Shown piece after piece: positions 1-12,230 of a DNA stretch of 64,000 bases. The stretch lies in assembly GCA_003255065.1 (NCBI GenBank), contig QAOA01002547.1:1-64000 (forward strand), read 5' to 3'. Source of the stretch: Cercis canadensis (lineage: Eukaryota; Streptophyta; Magnoliopsida; Fabales; Fabaceae). A program made the position numbers and the translations under genes. The notes below the pieces were generated by a model that saw only the letters and a program-made list of their open reading frames with translations, was not told where the DNA came from and did no database searches. The stretch's first letter is position 1. Each line of letters begins with the position of its first letter.

Positions 1-566
1 GTTTAAAATCATGCATTTGCACTGCATATAAAAAATATATTTGTGTTGCGTAATATCCGCAGGCCTTTTCACTTATCATGAGAGGATAGATCAAGTCTTA
101 TTCCTTTATGGAATAGCTTTGCTTATCCAACCTAGCTGAAGGTAGCGCCACCTTGAAGGGCGCTTTATGTGAGAAAAGTGTGGAAGGATGTAGGTCTCGA
201 TAGATAAATCATGCATTGCACATTTAAATTCTTTGTCTTTAATTATGTTAGATATTTTTGTAATACATTAATTATTTTGGTATAAATAAAATACACATCT
301 TGGCCATATTATATTCACACAACCAATTTCAGGTAACTGTCTTTTAAACGGGTATTGTGGGGTGCCACCTTCTCCACACACAAACTGACTCCCAATCCAT
401 CTCTGGTTCGCAAACCATATTTAAAAACTTAAAAAAATTGAGTTTTCCAATTGTTCCCCATTTTTTTAATACAATTGGTAGCGACTCCATGTTTTCCTTC
501 GAAAACTAAATATCTTCTTAAAGGTCTGCCTTTCGCATCGTAGCGACTTTCAGGTACGTTATAACA
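1..566 (+). repeat. 3' part of the 5' LTR of the Ogre-like element
   Basis: The segment aligns with the end of the downstream LTR (about 21880-22451). Both carry the same landmarks: a purine-rich start, a block rich in 'catgcatt', a run near 'acacaaactgactccca' and a terminal stretch ending in ...taaca or ...aaaca. The LTR start lies left of the window. I place the end at 566 because a primer-binding-like motif begins two bases later. Confidence 0.8.
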
Positions 567-568
567 GT

Positions 569-588
569 TTGACGACTCCACTGGGGAC
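569..588 (+). other. Primer-binding site of the Ogre-like element (tRNA-Arg type)
   Basis: The motif ttgacgactccactggggac follows the 5' LTR by two bases. It closely matches the primer site I associate with Ogre elements, complementary to the 3' end of a tRNA-Arg. The match is from family knowledge, not from a tRNA in this window. Confidence 0.7.
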
Positions 589-1588
589 AATTAGAGAGTC
601 AAGCCTAAGAAATCGATTGTGCGAACTTAATATGGCCTTGTGTATTTTCTTTATCGTTAAATTTGCTTTCATTTTATGTTTTTCTTTCCTAATTTATTAT
701 GTTGTCAGTTATGTTATTTTTGCATTCATAGATAGCTTGTTTCTGTTACATATTTCTTGTGTTTTTCTTGCAGTTGGATAATATTGGGTAGATGTAGGAT
801 GAGATTTGTATGCTTCTCCCACACACACACTGTACACTAACATTATAACCCTGCACACTACTCATCAGCTCTATACCCGGGCCACCCTTAGCTTAGGATT
901 AGAAGGGAGCCTAGTGTTATTGCTGGAGATTCATCCTTCGGTGGTTTACGCGAAAGCTTCCGCTCAGATTGCGGATCACCTTGTTGATTTGGGTAAGCAA
1001 AGGGGTTCATCCCCATGTGAACCAGGTTAGTAGGGTGTGATCTCTATTATTTTAGTGGGGGCAGTCTGTAGTACCTTGGACTTTCAGGATGTTAGCACCT
1101 ATCACCAAACCAAGCACGTTAAAGTGACTATAGACGCCGTCCTATTAAGGATAGACCTTTGCCATTAAACTAGAAATTCCAATCTTTAAGGTTACCAATT
1201 CTCTAGGACAATAGGAGAAACTCCTTTTTTCTATTGGCTATTTATATTTTCCTCATTTTTACTTAAGTCATTTTGCCCTAATGATTTATTCTGCTTTTAA
1301 TTTTTTTTTCTTGATTTCCAAGGGAGTAATATTGAGCGATAAATTGTTAGCATGGCTACTCCAAATTCGTTTTCCAAGTTTTCAAGTCTTTCTAAAGCAT
1401 TTATGAGAGATGGCTAAACAAAACAAGCAAAAGAAGGAGATTGTTTGCTAAGAGGATATAATTGTGATTTGCCGAAAAAAAAAACCAAAGGTTACTGTTG
1501 AAGTGAATGATGTAGTTGTAATAGGATTATTTGTTCAAAATATGCCTCTATATGCAAGAGACCCCTTTACACAGATCACCCTAAGCTC
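589..1588 (+). other. Leader of the Ogre-like element, no gene seen
   Basis: About 1 kb between the primer site and the first recognisable protein. It has only short, low-complexity open frames, including one over a cytosine/adenine-rich stretch near 830. Long leaders are usual in Ogre elements. I see no domain, no RNA gene and no tandem repeat. Confidence 0.6.
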
Positions 1589-3131
1589 ATGAGTCTGTTA
1601 AGCATAAAAATACAAGAGTTGACACTCATTATTGTGGTAAATTACTGGGACCCATCTTATCAATGCTTCACTTTCAAAGATATAGACTTGACCCCAACCC
1701 TAGAAGAGTATAGTCACATGCTAGGGATACCTTTAACTAAGGAGAGTCAAGTGTATACCTATACTAAGCATAAGGTAGTTGAAGAGAGAATTGCTGATCT
1801 TTTTGGAGTAAGCAAGCAAGAGTTGCTAAAGGAGAAGATGGGAAAGGAAGGGGAAATCCATGCATGGCCCATGTACTTTGTGAAGAATTGTATGCAAACT
1901 CTGGTGAATTAAAAGAAATAGGAAAAGTTGCACAAGCTGTTAGTCTTAATTATATATGGATTGGTTCTTTTTCCTAGTAACAAGGAAGCAATTAGCCGTG
2001 ACGCCATATATGTGTTTTAGAAGGTTACCTGCAATGGGATAAATCCAATTCCAACTATCTTGGCAGACACGTTCTTGTCTCTTAATTATAGCAGAAGAAG
2101 CAGCCAAGGAAAATTGAAATGTTGCTTTCAATTGTTATATGTGTGGTTCTTCTATCATACACTGGGGAGAAGATTTGATTGTATGAAGAGATATGTTATA
2201 ACAGTCAATCTCCTCGAGAATTTTCATATGTTGAAGCTTTCAGAGGACTAGACTAGACAACATTGGCTAGAAGAATTTGATAAAATAAATGAGCAGATCG
2301 TCTTTTGGAATATGCCTTGGGTAGGAGGTCTTGGCATCTTGACAAGTTGCGGGGATTTTTCTTGTGTTCCCCTTATAGGAACATGTGGATGTATCGCTTA
2401 TAGTCTTCTTCTGGTTTTGCATCAATTTGGTCGTCAATAGTTCATTCCACCAACAAATGAGCTTTCTAAAACAAATTTTGAATATAAAGACAAAGAGAAT
2501 GACAACAAGATAATGAAAATTGGGCAAGCTTGGAAGCACCTTAATATTCATGAGGAGGATTTTAGCCTACTGATAAAACATACTAACAAGGAATACAATA
2601 TGTGGTTTCAGTCACGGGGAAAGAATTTGCTAGTCCCAGAGATAAAACTTCTTCTCACCAGCATCCATCTGAGGATAGCCTTTGGGATTTTGAAATAGAG
2701 CAAGCAATAAGAGAAATGATGAAGTTTGAAGAAATGGAAAAGAGTTTGGCAAGAGCAGAAGAAGAGAAATAGAAACTAAAAGAGGAGAATACCATGCTGC
2801 TAGAGAAAATGAAGACTAGAAGAAAAAGAGGTAGTCGACAAATTGAGAAGGGGAATAGCCTATTACAAGGGAAAGATGGTTTCATACGGAGATAATGTTG
2901 TTTCTCTGGAAAATGAAATACAAAAAGAGCAGCACATTCATGGCCAAAAGAAATGAGGTTACTTTTAGAGGGGATGTAGTTGTCTACTGGAGACAACAAT
3001 ACGACTCACTTGTTAGAAATTTACAAATAAGTGCAGAAATGTTGCACCAACAAGTCTCGGCTGTGGAAATGTCTTCAACTCCATATTTGTCATCTGTTGA
3101 GGAACTCAAAAAGCTGTTAAAGAAATATTGA
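1589..3131 (+). pseudogene. Ogre-type ORF1 (DUF7745-like), broken
   Basis: The frame at 1589-1912 carries a conserved pattern, WDPSYQCFTF followed by PTLEEYSHMLGIP, characteristic of the protein encoded upstream of gag in Ogre-type elements (DUF7745-like). Further pieces of the same protein appear after frame changes: a LADTF segment near 2060, then at 2270-2440 a stretch with W..PW, then C..F..VPL.GT.GC. A charged, probably coiled-coil tail runs at about 2700-3131. The function of ORF1 is unknown. At least three stops or frameshifts break it, so no full-length product can be made. The exact start is unclear because upstream codons are also decayed. Confidence 0.65.
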
Positions 3132-3588
3132 ATGATGTATTTAGGACATAGTGCAATTATTATAATTCATAATTTTGTAAAGAGCTATGTATTTAAATGA
3201 AAGCTCCATTATGACTCTTAGAAATTTTGTATCCAGTTCACTTTAATGAGAGGAATGAAGTTGTTTTCAAGGCTATTTTGCTTGTTGTGTATAATGTTTT
3301 TCATGAGGAGTTGAATACTTTCATGAAATTCATTAGTGTTAATCTATTTTTTGGCACTTTGATGAATGCTTGTGCGAAGGCGGGGAATTTTTTTTGTAAC
3401 CATAGTTGCAAAAGCGATGCTAACAATTCATCAATCAATGAACTCCTTTTTAGTATTTTTCTTCTTATTATCTTATTGCTGTTTTTCTTGCATACTCAGG
3501 GGGAAGAGATAATTCATAATTGGTCGTTCAAATAAACTTAAGTTCAATCAAAAGGTCAATCGTATTAAGATCCATAACCATTACAATC
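3132..3588 (+). other. Spacer between ORF1 and gag
   Basis: An AT-rich interval with one short open frame (3227-3535) that resembles no domain I know. It probably represents the ORF1-gag spacer of the element. Confidence 0.45.
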
Positions 3589-5742
3589 ATGAAAGGGACT
3601 CAAGATCAGAGCAGAGATTTTGAGGCTGAGCTAGACGGAATGAATGGTTGGATGGATGACATATTGAAATTGTTTACTGAAAGTCTGAAGCTGAAAGGGG
3701 TGTTTGAAGGCCCAAGTAACACTGCAATTTCTCTGATTTCTCAAATAGCTCCATTTTGACCATTTCCCTCAAATGAGCTAATTTCTTCAACCTCCTAATT
3801 TACTTTAATATAAGGTATGCCTCTACATGTGATGGCTCATGCATCTACCCATATGCATGGATTCGATCCAAATGTTGCAATTCCACCTATCACACAATCA
3901 TCGGACACCCAATACACCATGTTGCCACCATCTTCGATTTCAGCTGTGTACCCAATTGAAGTTGCCTTCAATCCAAACGAGAACCAAGGTGGTGTTTTCA
4001 CCTATACACACCTAATTACTTACCACGTTTCTAATTCTACAGCCCTGAATCCACCATTGACCATGCATTTTGAGAAAAGAAATGAGGGGCATGAGAAGGA
4101 GAAACAAATGTCCAAGCAAAAGATATGTTGTTAACCCTTGAAAAAAGGATATGAGCTATGGAAGGGTCTAGCTCTTTTGGTGCTTTGGGAATCAAGCAGT
4201 TACAACTTACTCCAAATGTGTTAATCCCCAGAAACTTTAAGCTTCTTGAGTTTTAAAAGTATGATGATACTGGTAACTTAAAGTTTTACTTAGTATCATA
4301 CATTACTGAAATGACTACTATAAAGGAGGATGAGATGGTGATGATTCATTTTTTCCCTAAAAGTCCAACTGGTGCTCCTTATAATTGGTTCATGAATATG
4401 GACCGTACCAAGATACGAAGTTGGCCAGATTTGACAAATGCCTTCTTAAATTAGTACAAGTTTAACTATGATATTGCTTCTACAAGAGAGCAATTGAAGA
4501 ATGTGAAAAAAAAAAAAAGGATGAGTCATTTCGAGAGTATGCACAAAAATGGAGGACCTTAGCCTCAAAAGTTCAGCCTTCATTTCTTGATTCTAAATTA
4601 TGCTCTATCTTTCTTGACACTTTAAAATCTCTATACCTTGAGCTGATGACTGGTTACCCGTTTCATGATTTCACTAATGTAATTAAAGTTGGAGACAGGA
4701 TAGAAGGACTAGTCAGGTTAGGAAAGTTGCAAGTGGCAAATACTGAGAGTAATGGTTATAGCCAAAAGAAAAGGACTTTTCAAAAGAAGAAAGAAGAACA
4801 AGTAAACTGGGTGCAGACGCCTAGGACACCTCAATACTTTCAACCTAGAGGCCCACATTATTCTCCAAACCCTGCTTTTTCACATTTGTATCAAGTTAAT
4901 GCAATTCCCCCACCTTATATGCAATATACACCAAATTCTCTACCATCCTCAACACCATTTGTCCCAATTTACCAAGCTCCTTCACAGAATTATCCCCAAA
5001 ACTATCCATCAACACGTCCAACCACTAGGCCAAATTACCAAGGTTACAGGAACCAACCTCGTCCCCCTTTTAGATATGAACATTTTTCCCAAATTTTCAT
5101 AACCAAAGTCGAATTGTTCAGGCAATTGTGTGAGGCCCATGTAATAGCTCATCGACCTACAAATCCCCTTCAACCACCTTTCTCTCATTGGTATAACCCA
5201 AATCTCAAGTGTGAATATCATAGAGGCACAATCGGCCACTTAATTGAAGATTGCCCTGATTTCAAGCATAGTGTGTTGTATTTGATTAAACAACGAGTGA
5301 TTAAGCTTAAGGAGATCAAAGCCAGACCTAATGTGGAGTCTAACCCTTTGCCAAATCATGGGGCAGGGGCTGGTGTGAATGCCATTAGTGGAGAATTGGT
5401 GAGTGTTAAGAAAATCATCGATGTTAAGATTCCTATGAGAAAGGTATGGGAGAGCTTGAAAACTATTGGTTATAAACTAAGTATCCATTGTAAAGGGATG
5501 AATGAAGAAGATAAATATGGCAGCGAGTCATTCTGCAAGCATCATCAGGTTTGGGCCATGACATAGAGAATTGTTGGAACTTCAAACACGAGGCACAAAA
5601 ATTGATTTTGTTAGGTATTTTAAGGCTTGAAAAGAAGAACATTGTTGTTAATGGAGAGATAAATGTTATAGGGGATGAGCCACTAGTTTTCAAACATTTC
5701 CTTCTCAAGGTATTACCAAGTCCACAACTTAGTCAAGCATAA
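3589..5742 (+). pseudogene. gag of the Ogre-like element, broken
   Basis: A gag-type polyprotein that would form the retroelement particle. The N-terminal part starts near an ATG at 3589. The central retro-gag domain lies at about 4250-4740 with a recognisable core (KEDEMVMIHFF, then LTGAP/PTGAP.NWF, then W.DL.NAF.N) and ends in GDRIEGLVRLGKL. A Pro/Gln/Tyr-rich linker follows (about 4830-5100). Two zinc-knuckle-like clusters follow: C-X2-H...H...C near 5213-5252, and a second GHDIENCWNFKH near 5553-5590. A stop sits inside NAF.N-YKF near 4453, and frame changes occur near 4510 (an adenine run), 4640 and 5550. It cannot encode a continuous Gag. Confidence 0.75.
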
Positions 5743-6088
5743 CCATATGTCATCATACAAATGCCAACTATCTTTTCTTATGAGAGTAATCATATAGTGA
5801 TATGGAACTATGGGATAAATGTGGTATCTACCAAGGATAAAGCTCTGAATGAGAGTTTTGATGAGTTGAATTTGAAAAATGAAGGAGAGTCGAGCGCAAT
5901 TGCCAACGTAGTAGGGATCGGGGGAATAACCAAAAGTGGGAGATGTTATATTCCGAAAGAGTTAAACTGCCAAAGGAAAGAAAAGAGGAAGGTTGTAAAT
6001 GAAGGAAGATAACATATCCTAGTCAAAGAAGGAGACAATCAAGAGGGATATAATGAGGAAGAGAAATTTCTGAAAATAATGAGATAGA

Positions 6089-7159
6089 GTGAGTGTGGTC
6101 GAGCAAATGAAGAAAACTTCGACTCATATTTCTCTATTGTCTCTTATTATGAGTTCAGAATTCTATAGAAAAACCCTGCAGAAATTCTTAGATCAAGCTT
6201 ATGTCCATCCGGACATCACTCTAGAGAAGTTTGGAAATATGATGAACTTTATCCAGAATGTCAGCATGATCTCGTTCTCTTATGAGGAACTTATGCCGAG
6301 TACGAGCAACCACACTAAAGCACTTCACATTACTCTGAAATGTGAAAGATATATGGTGGCAAAGGTTCTAATTGATAACGGGTCGGCCCTAAATGTACTT
6401 CCTTATTTGACTTTGATGCAGTTGCTAGTAAACTCTTCTCTTATCTAAGCTAGCAGCATGGTGGTGAAAGCTTTTGATGGAACTAGAAGGGAGGTACTCA
6501 GGGATATCTCACTTCAGCTTGAAATTAGGCTTAGCAAGTTTGATATCTCTTTTCAAGTAATGGACACAGAACATGCTTACATAATGCTATTGGGATGGCT
6601 ATGGATACACGCTACTAGAGTAGTACCATCTGCTTTGCACAAGAGGCTGAAGTATGTTAATGATGGAAGGGTGATAATCGTTAAAGGGGAAGAGAAGATG
6701 CTTGTGAGCAAGCCTAGTTCTTTACCATACGTGGAATCAAACGAGCAAACACTAGAATCTTCTTTTTAATCTTTGGAATTAGACCAGTACAATGTGAAGA
6801 AGTCACAAGGGAGAGAGGATGTCAACCAGCTGGTAATCAGAATTATGGAGAAGAACGGTTTTCAGATTGGGAAATACTTGGGGGTCAATTTGCAAGGCAT
6901 TAACATGCCTATTTCGCTCCTCTAGAATGTTGGCAAACAAGGGTTAGGATATGAGCCTTTCAATGATGAGTTGTTGGAGTATCCACATTTACAAGAAGAA
7001 TGCCAAAAAGGAGAAGCAATGAGGATCTCTTATATGCGAGAGACTTTCACTGCACCAGCCACACCTAATATTACTCATGGGTCTATGCATATTGTGAATA
7101 CCCTAGAAGGTCATTATGAGAGAAGTTGTTGGGTCTGGCCCTGCGGTGACAAGGAATAA
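6089..7159 (+). pseudogene. Aspartic protease region of the Ogre-like element
   Basis: Retropepsin-like segment. The catalytic loop reads LIDNGSALNVLP at about 6368-6405, the D-N-G-S variant common in Tat/Ogre proteases instead of D-T-G or D-S-G. It continues after a stop at 6446-6448 with a hydrophobic flap-like region (6458-6769, with AYIMLLGWLWIH). A charged linker at 6971-7159 leads toward RT, but a TIR element is inserted downstream at 7268. Several stops separate the pieces. It would mature Gag-Pol if intact; here it is a relic. Confidence 0.65.
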
Positions 7160-7267
7160 TTAAATAACTGGGACATGGAGCCAGTCCTAGACGTGGTTCA
7201 TTTTGAGTAATAATTGTCTATCTTATTTTATTTTCATATGATTGAAGTCCAAAGTCACTTAATCTTT

Positions 7268-7500
7268 AGAGTAAAACTCTTGTTTGATCCTCGAAAGGTA
7301 GGTTCGATGACAGTTTAGTCCTCCAAAGATTTTCACTGACACTTTAGTCCTTGGAAGATTGTTCCGTCGATCATTTTCGTCCTCCGCTTATGTCCGTTAA
7401 TTGGACTTAACAGAAAAGGCCACGTGGCACGTTAAGTGCTGACGTGACCGTTAAATGCTGATGTGGCACCTTAAAAAAATTTAAAAAAAATTCTCTCTCA

Positions 7501-7550
<50 letters not shown>

Positions 7551-8597
7551 TCATCTTTCTCTTCCCCAATCTCTCTCTCCGCCAATCTCTTTCTCTCTCT
7601 GTCATCTCTCTCTCTCTGCCATCTCTCTTTCACTGAAGATAGGGAACTCTAGTGAGCTTTATATAGCTCTCAAATTCTTGGAGACCAAGATTACTACAAA
7701 ACGTAAACGCTAGAAAAGGAAAATCTATGAAATTGGTAATTGATCAAATAGTTTAAACACGTGACTGATATAGTCGATATATTTAATACAATTCACTAAG
7801 ATCACAGAGATTTATCAGAATATTTTTCAAAAACAAGAATGAGAACAAGTATGGAAGCTGTAAAAGGAGATACTTAAGCAATCTATACAAGTGAGAAAAA
7901 TTAAAACAGAGAAAGAATTAGTTATGAATAATAGAAGAGTAATAAAAACTGGCAGTGAGTATCACAACAGGGAAACTTTGATGCTTACGAATTCCTTGGT
8001 TGCAACTTGCAAGTATGGCAACGGGAAGCTTGGCTATGTGAGTATATATAGATGACAACTCAAACTGTTGCGTTGCAAAATTCAATTAAAAATAGAATCC
8101 AGATAAGGAGGGCGTCACTTTTTGGTCCTTTCAAAAGCTTTTTGGGAATTTTATGTTTTTGTATCCTATTTTGATGCCTGTGGAACATCCTAGTTGAATG
8201 AAAAAATAGTTGCTTCAAACCTTTGTAGAGAGAGAGAGATGGCAGAGAGAGAGAAGAGCGTGAGAGAGAGATGGCAAAGAGAGAAAGAGATTGGTGGAGA
8301 GAGAGATTGGGGAAGAGAAAGATGAGAGTGTGTGTGTGTGAGAGAGAGATGAGAAATGAAAGATGAGAGAGAAATTTTTTTAAATTTTTTTTAAGGTGTC
8401 ACGTCAGCATTTAACGGCCACGTCAGCACTGAACGTGCCACGTGGCCTTTTCTGTTAAGTCCAATTAACGGACATAAGCGGAGGACGAAAATGACTGACG
8501 GAACAATCTTTCAAGGACTAAAGTCTCGGTGAAAATCTTTGGAGGACTAAACTATCACCGAACCTATCTTTCAAGGAACAAACAAGGGTTTTACTCT
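7268..8597. mobile_element. Non-autonomous TIR DNA transposon, probably Mutator-like MITE
   Basis: Long inverted termini face each other: 'agagtaaaactcttgtttg' at the left and its near complement at the right, extending roughly 250-300 bp inward through matching blocks (a 'cacgtggc' core, a pyrimidine run, then CT and CA microsatellites mirrored as GT and GA). The flanks are AATCTTT at 7261-7267 and AATATTT at 8598-8604, a possible imperfect target duplication. No transposase is present; the 0.6-kb centre has no reading frame of note. It lies between protease and RT of the Ogre-like element, so it arrived later. Long termini suggest a Mutator-type MITE, but the duplication does not prove the superfamily. 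Confidence 0.65.
7494..7548. repeat. CT/CA microsatellite inside the TIR
   Basis: Uninterrupted CT dinucleotides pass into CA dinucleotides. A mirrored GA/GT tract occurs at about 8226-8360 in the opposite terminal repeat, so the microsatellite is part of the inverted repeat. Confidence 0.85.
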
Positions 8598-9010
8598 AAT
8601 ATTTATCATGTGATGTAATGGACCATGTTTAATTTAAAAAAATTAATGAAGATGTCACCGAACCTATCTTTCGAGGACCAAACAGGGGTTTTACTCTTAT
8701 TTTTAAAACTAAAAAAAATTAGACTTCCTTAAACTATAAAAACATGTAAAATACTCTCAAGACCCAAACAACCATCTATAAATAGACGGAAAATATCATG
8801 TGATATCATTAATTACTAAGTAATTCAAAAAATAATCACTAATTAACCTAAAAAAATTTTAAAAAATATTAATTACTTCCAAGGACTAAAGTGTCGGTGA
8901 AAATCTTTGGAGGACTAAACTATCACCGAACCTATCTTTCAAGGACCGTTTTAGTCTAATATTTATCATGTGATGTAATGGACCATGTTCAATTTAAAAA
9001 AATTAATGAA
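8598..9010. repeat. Partial direct duplication at the right flank of the TIR element
   Basis: About 54 bases after the element (starting aatatttatcatgtgatg) recur at 8957-9010. Between the copies lies another partial copy of the element's right terminus (tcaccgaacctatctttc at 8655 and again near 8925) plus about 150 bp of unrelated AT-rich DNA. This looks like aberrant transposition or a second truncated insertion of the same family. Confidence 0.6.
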
Positions 9011-9125
9011 GTAGTTTTTCTATGGAGCTTTAATTCTCTTATGCCCATCATTTTTATTCTTATTATATTCTTCATTTATTAATCCTTGTCATATTTGTTA
9101 TTTATCTCCTAGGAGTTTTGTTAGC

Positions 9126-9744
9126 ATGGATCTACTGCCCCAAAAAAAGGCTCTTATATGTCCAATAATTAATTCTTATATTGAATTTGATGTGGAGGGT
9201 TACAATTTTGACAAAGACATTGAACTTTCTGATAAATTTGCAAAAATAGTCAAGTCATATGAAAAGGCAATAATTCCCTATAATGACTTGGGCATTAAGG
9301 AAGAAAAGAGGGAATTGAAATTTATAGAAAACCCAGAAAAAGAAAAAATGATTGTTCAATTCAAAGAGTACTTGGATGTTTTTGCCTAGTCCTACCAAGA
9401 CATGTCGAGTCTTTACCCTAGTATCGTATCTCATAAGATCCCATTGCATCCTAATTGAAAACCAGACAAACAAAAGTTGAGACGGATGAAGCCAAAAATG
9501 TCCAACAAGATAAAAGAAGAAGTGATCAAGCAAATAGAGACAGAGTTCTTAGAAGTGTCCACTTATCCTGATTGGGTTGCTAATATAGTTTTAATACCTA
9601 AGAAAGATGGACGGGTAAGAATGTGTGTAAACTTTCGGGATCTGAATAGAGTCAATCCTAAAGATGATTTCCCTTTGCCTCATATAGATATGTTGGTGGA
9701 CAATACAGCCAAAAATCATCTGTATTCATTCATGGACGGATACT
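9126..9744 (+). pseudogene. RT N-terminal half of the Ogre-like element
   Basis: Reverse transcriptase fingers region. Recognisable blocks are KEYLDVFA (ends at an in-frame TAG at 9387-9389, where W is expected), then the linker and the RT core with PDWVANIVLIPKKDGRVRMC followed by V-F-R-D-L-N, then FPLPHID and SFMDGY. The frame is cut exactly inside the conserved Y-S-G-Y motif by the solo LTR at 9745. The remainder resumes after 11174 with the rest of the same motif, so the two halves were once one gene. Confidence 0.8.
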
Positions 9745-11169
9745 TGATAAACACATTTTTTATATAGTAGTTAACCCTTGTTCTTAGTCTCTTAAACTTA
9801 TTTTGGGCTAAATTTATTAGGCTTTGGCCACATTTCATTATTTGGGTTCCAATTAGGCTTAATTGTGTTTTCTCAGTATTACTGGGAATTTTACACTCTC
9901 TCTGTATTTCGAGTATAAATTAAGTTCTAGACATCTAATAATCTTGAATCTTACCTTGTAGGAAAGATGAGAGAATTCTCTACAACTTTGATTCAGAGCT
10001 CCAAAGCTAATTAAGGTTTCCAGCAGGCCATATTTAACTTGGAAGTCAAAGCAGAGATGTTGTCACTAGATCCTGACCCGTATAAAGATATTGGCCTATA
10101 AATTGGGCTGTGGATATTGTATGGGCCAAATACCAGTGCCATTGGACAACTGAGACATTAATCTTCAACTCTTGTGCAGACCACTTCTCCAAACTGTGGC
10201 ATTTTGATGGTGTTATTTCTCCTTGAAGTCGGCTAATGAGTCCAGAGAGCTATTAAGAGTAAATTGGGCCTAACTTTCTCATCCTAAGCCCAATAAAGGC
10301 AAAACCAATGCCTAATTAAAGCTAAGGCCCAGAGAATTAATTCTAACCTAGGGCTGATCTCAGTGTGTAGGTATTTTAGACATTTTTAAGTAAGAAAAGA
10401 AACATTCGTAGGTCATTCATTCCCATTCTATGCAGTTTTCCTTTGCCTCTTTTCTCTCTAGCATTTTTCTATGCCTTTTCTATAATGGATCATTTCCTCA
10501 TGTTTATGGAGGGCTAGTTCTTTAAATCAATCCAGGTTTTCGCTATTCTGATTATTAATTCTGAGATTTTATTTTAATTGTTATTTATTCAGTGATTAAT
10601 TAAACTTCTTTCTTTCCTTTGCTTAATTTTGATTGGATTGTTTAATTCAGATTAGAATGTTCATGTGATAATTGCTTAATTTCATATGTTAAAAGAGGAT
10701 TGAAAAGATTAAACAATGTTTCAAAGGTTTTTGATGAATTGTTTAAGTTTGGTTAGATTCTGGACTTTAGGTTAATCTGGATTAGTGGATGCTTAATTTG
10801 TTTAACCCTAATTAACCGAATTCTATATGCTTATCCAGTGGAAGATCCATAGATCACCTTGAGGCTTCTTGATGTGTTCTAAGGCTGAGAATTAGGTTAA
10901 TGATTGAATGAATCTTTTGTAATCAAGGACAAATTAAAATCAGGATTAGTTAATTCCCTAGATTGGTCGCTTTCTTAATTCGGTTTACTATCTTTTAATT
11001 GCTTTGTGTTCTTTAATTCTGCAAATTAACCCCTTGTTTGTTAAACTCCCTAATTTGATTCTCTAATTAGAGTAATTCAAGGGCTCGACTCGGTGTTACC
11101 TTATGCTGCAAGTTTTTTTGGTGAACCAGATATAAATTGATTAATTTGATTAGCCTCGGAAACTCATCA
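9745..11169. mobile_element. Solo LTR, family A, copy 1
   Basis: A 1425-bp insertion beginning TGATAAACAC and ending CTCATCA, flanked by a perfect 5-bp direct repeat ATACT (9740-9744 and 11170-11174). It splits the RT motif of the host element, whose reading frame continues on the other side. The TG...CA ends, the 5-bp duplication and absence of internal genes identify a solo LTR left by LTR-LTR recombination. A second member of the family sits at 18639-20059. Confidence 0.9.
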
Positions 11170-12230
11170 ATACTCAGGATACAATTAAATTCCTATAGCT
11201 GAGGAAGATAAAGAGAACACTACATTTATTACTCACTGGGGCACATGCTGTTATAGAGTAATGTCATTTAGGTTAAAGAATACTGGGGCAACCTATCAAA
11301 TGGTTATGGTCACGTTATATCATGACATGATGCATAAGGAGGTTGAAGTTTATGTGGATGATATGGTGGCTAAGTCAAAGGAGGGGGGAAACCATGTGAA
11401 CATTATCCGAAAGCTATTTAAAAGATTGAGAAAGTACAAGCTGAGGTTAAATCCCTCCAAATGCACTTTCGATGCAACAATCGAGAAGTTGTTGGGCTTT
11501 ATTGTTAGCAAAAATATGATTCAATTGAATCTATATAAGGCTAAAGCAATCTGAGAAATGCCACCTCCAATGTCAGAAAAAGAAGTGTGTAGTTTCCTTG
11601 GAAAACTCAACTACATAGCCAGATTCATCTCTAACCTCACCTATACTTGTGAGCCTATCTTCAAGCTCTTAAGGAAACATAATCCGCGTGAGTGGAATGA
11701 GCAATGCCAAGAAGTTTTTGAGAAGGTCAAAAGTATTTGCTTAATCCTCTGGTGCTTATGCCTCCAATTTTAGGGAAACCTCTTATTCTGTACTTCACTT
11801 GTTGCAAGAGTCAATGGGAAGTGTGTTAAAGCAGCACGATGAAGGAGGAAAGAAATAAAGAGTAATCTATTACTTGAGTAAGAAGTTCACCGATTGTGAG
11901 ACAAGATATGCTCTCGTAGAGAATGCTTGTTACGCTTTAGTCTGGGTAGCTACTAGGCTCTGACAGTATATGTTGTATCATACCACCTAGCTCATCTCTT
12001 GTATGGATCTTGTCAAGTTCATTTTCGAAAAACCTTATCTCTCTGGGCAATTAGCAAAGTGGCAAATTGTCCTTTCTGAGTATGACGTGGTGTATATAAC
12101 CAAGAAGGCAGTAAAATAGAGTGTAATTACTGATCATTTGGCTGAAAGCCCTATTGATGATTATCAACCCATGAAATTCGAATTCCTAGATGAAGATATT
12201 CTTGCAATTAAAAAGGAGACTGAAGAAGAA
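11170..12230 (+). pseudogene. RT C-terminal half and RNase H of the Ogre-like element
   Basis: Continuation of the RT split by the solo LTR. After the duplicated target, the remains of S-G-Y-N are followed by a stretch ending TTFITHWG, then 11261-11554 with FRLKNTGATYQ and the catalytic YVDDM (11351-11365). The thumb/connection (11558-11773) has CSFLGKLNYIARFIS. RNase H follows to about 12150 in broken frames (pieces such as SKKFTDCETRYALVE and LAKWQIVLSEYDVVY). Stops and frameshifts occur near 11554, 11773 and beyond. Confidence 0.78.

Noticed and set aside
806-1030. Short frame in the Ogre leader as a gene
   Set aside because: Low-complexity start, no conserved motif; leader of the retroelement.
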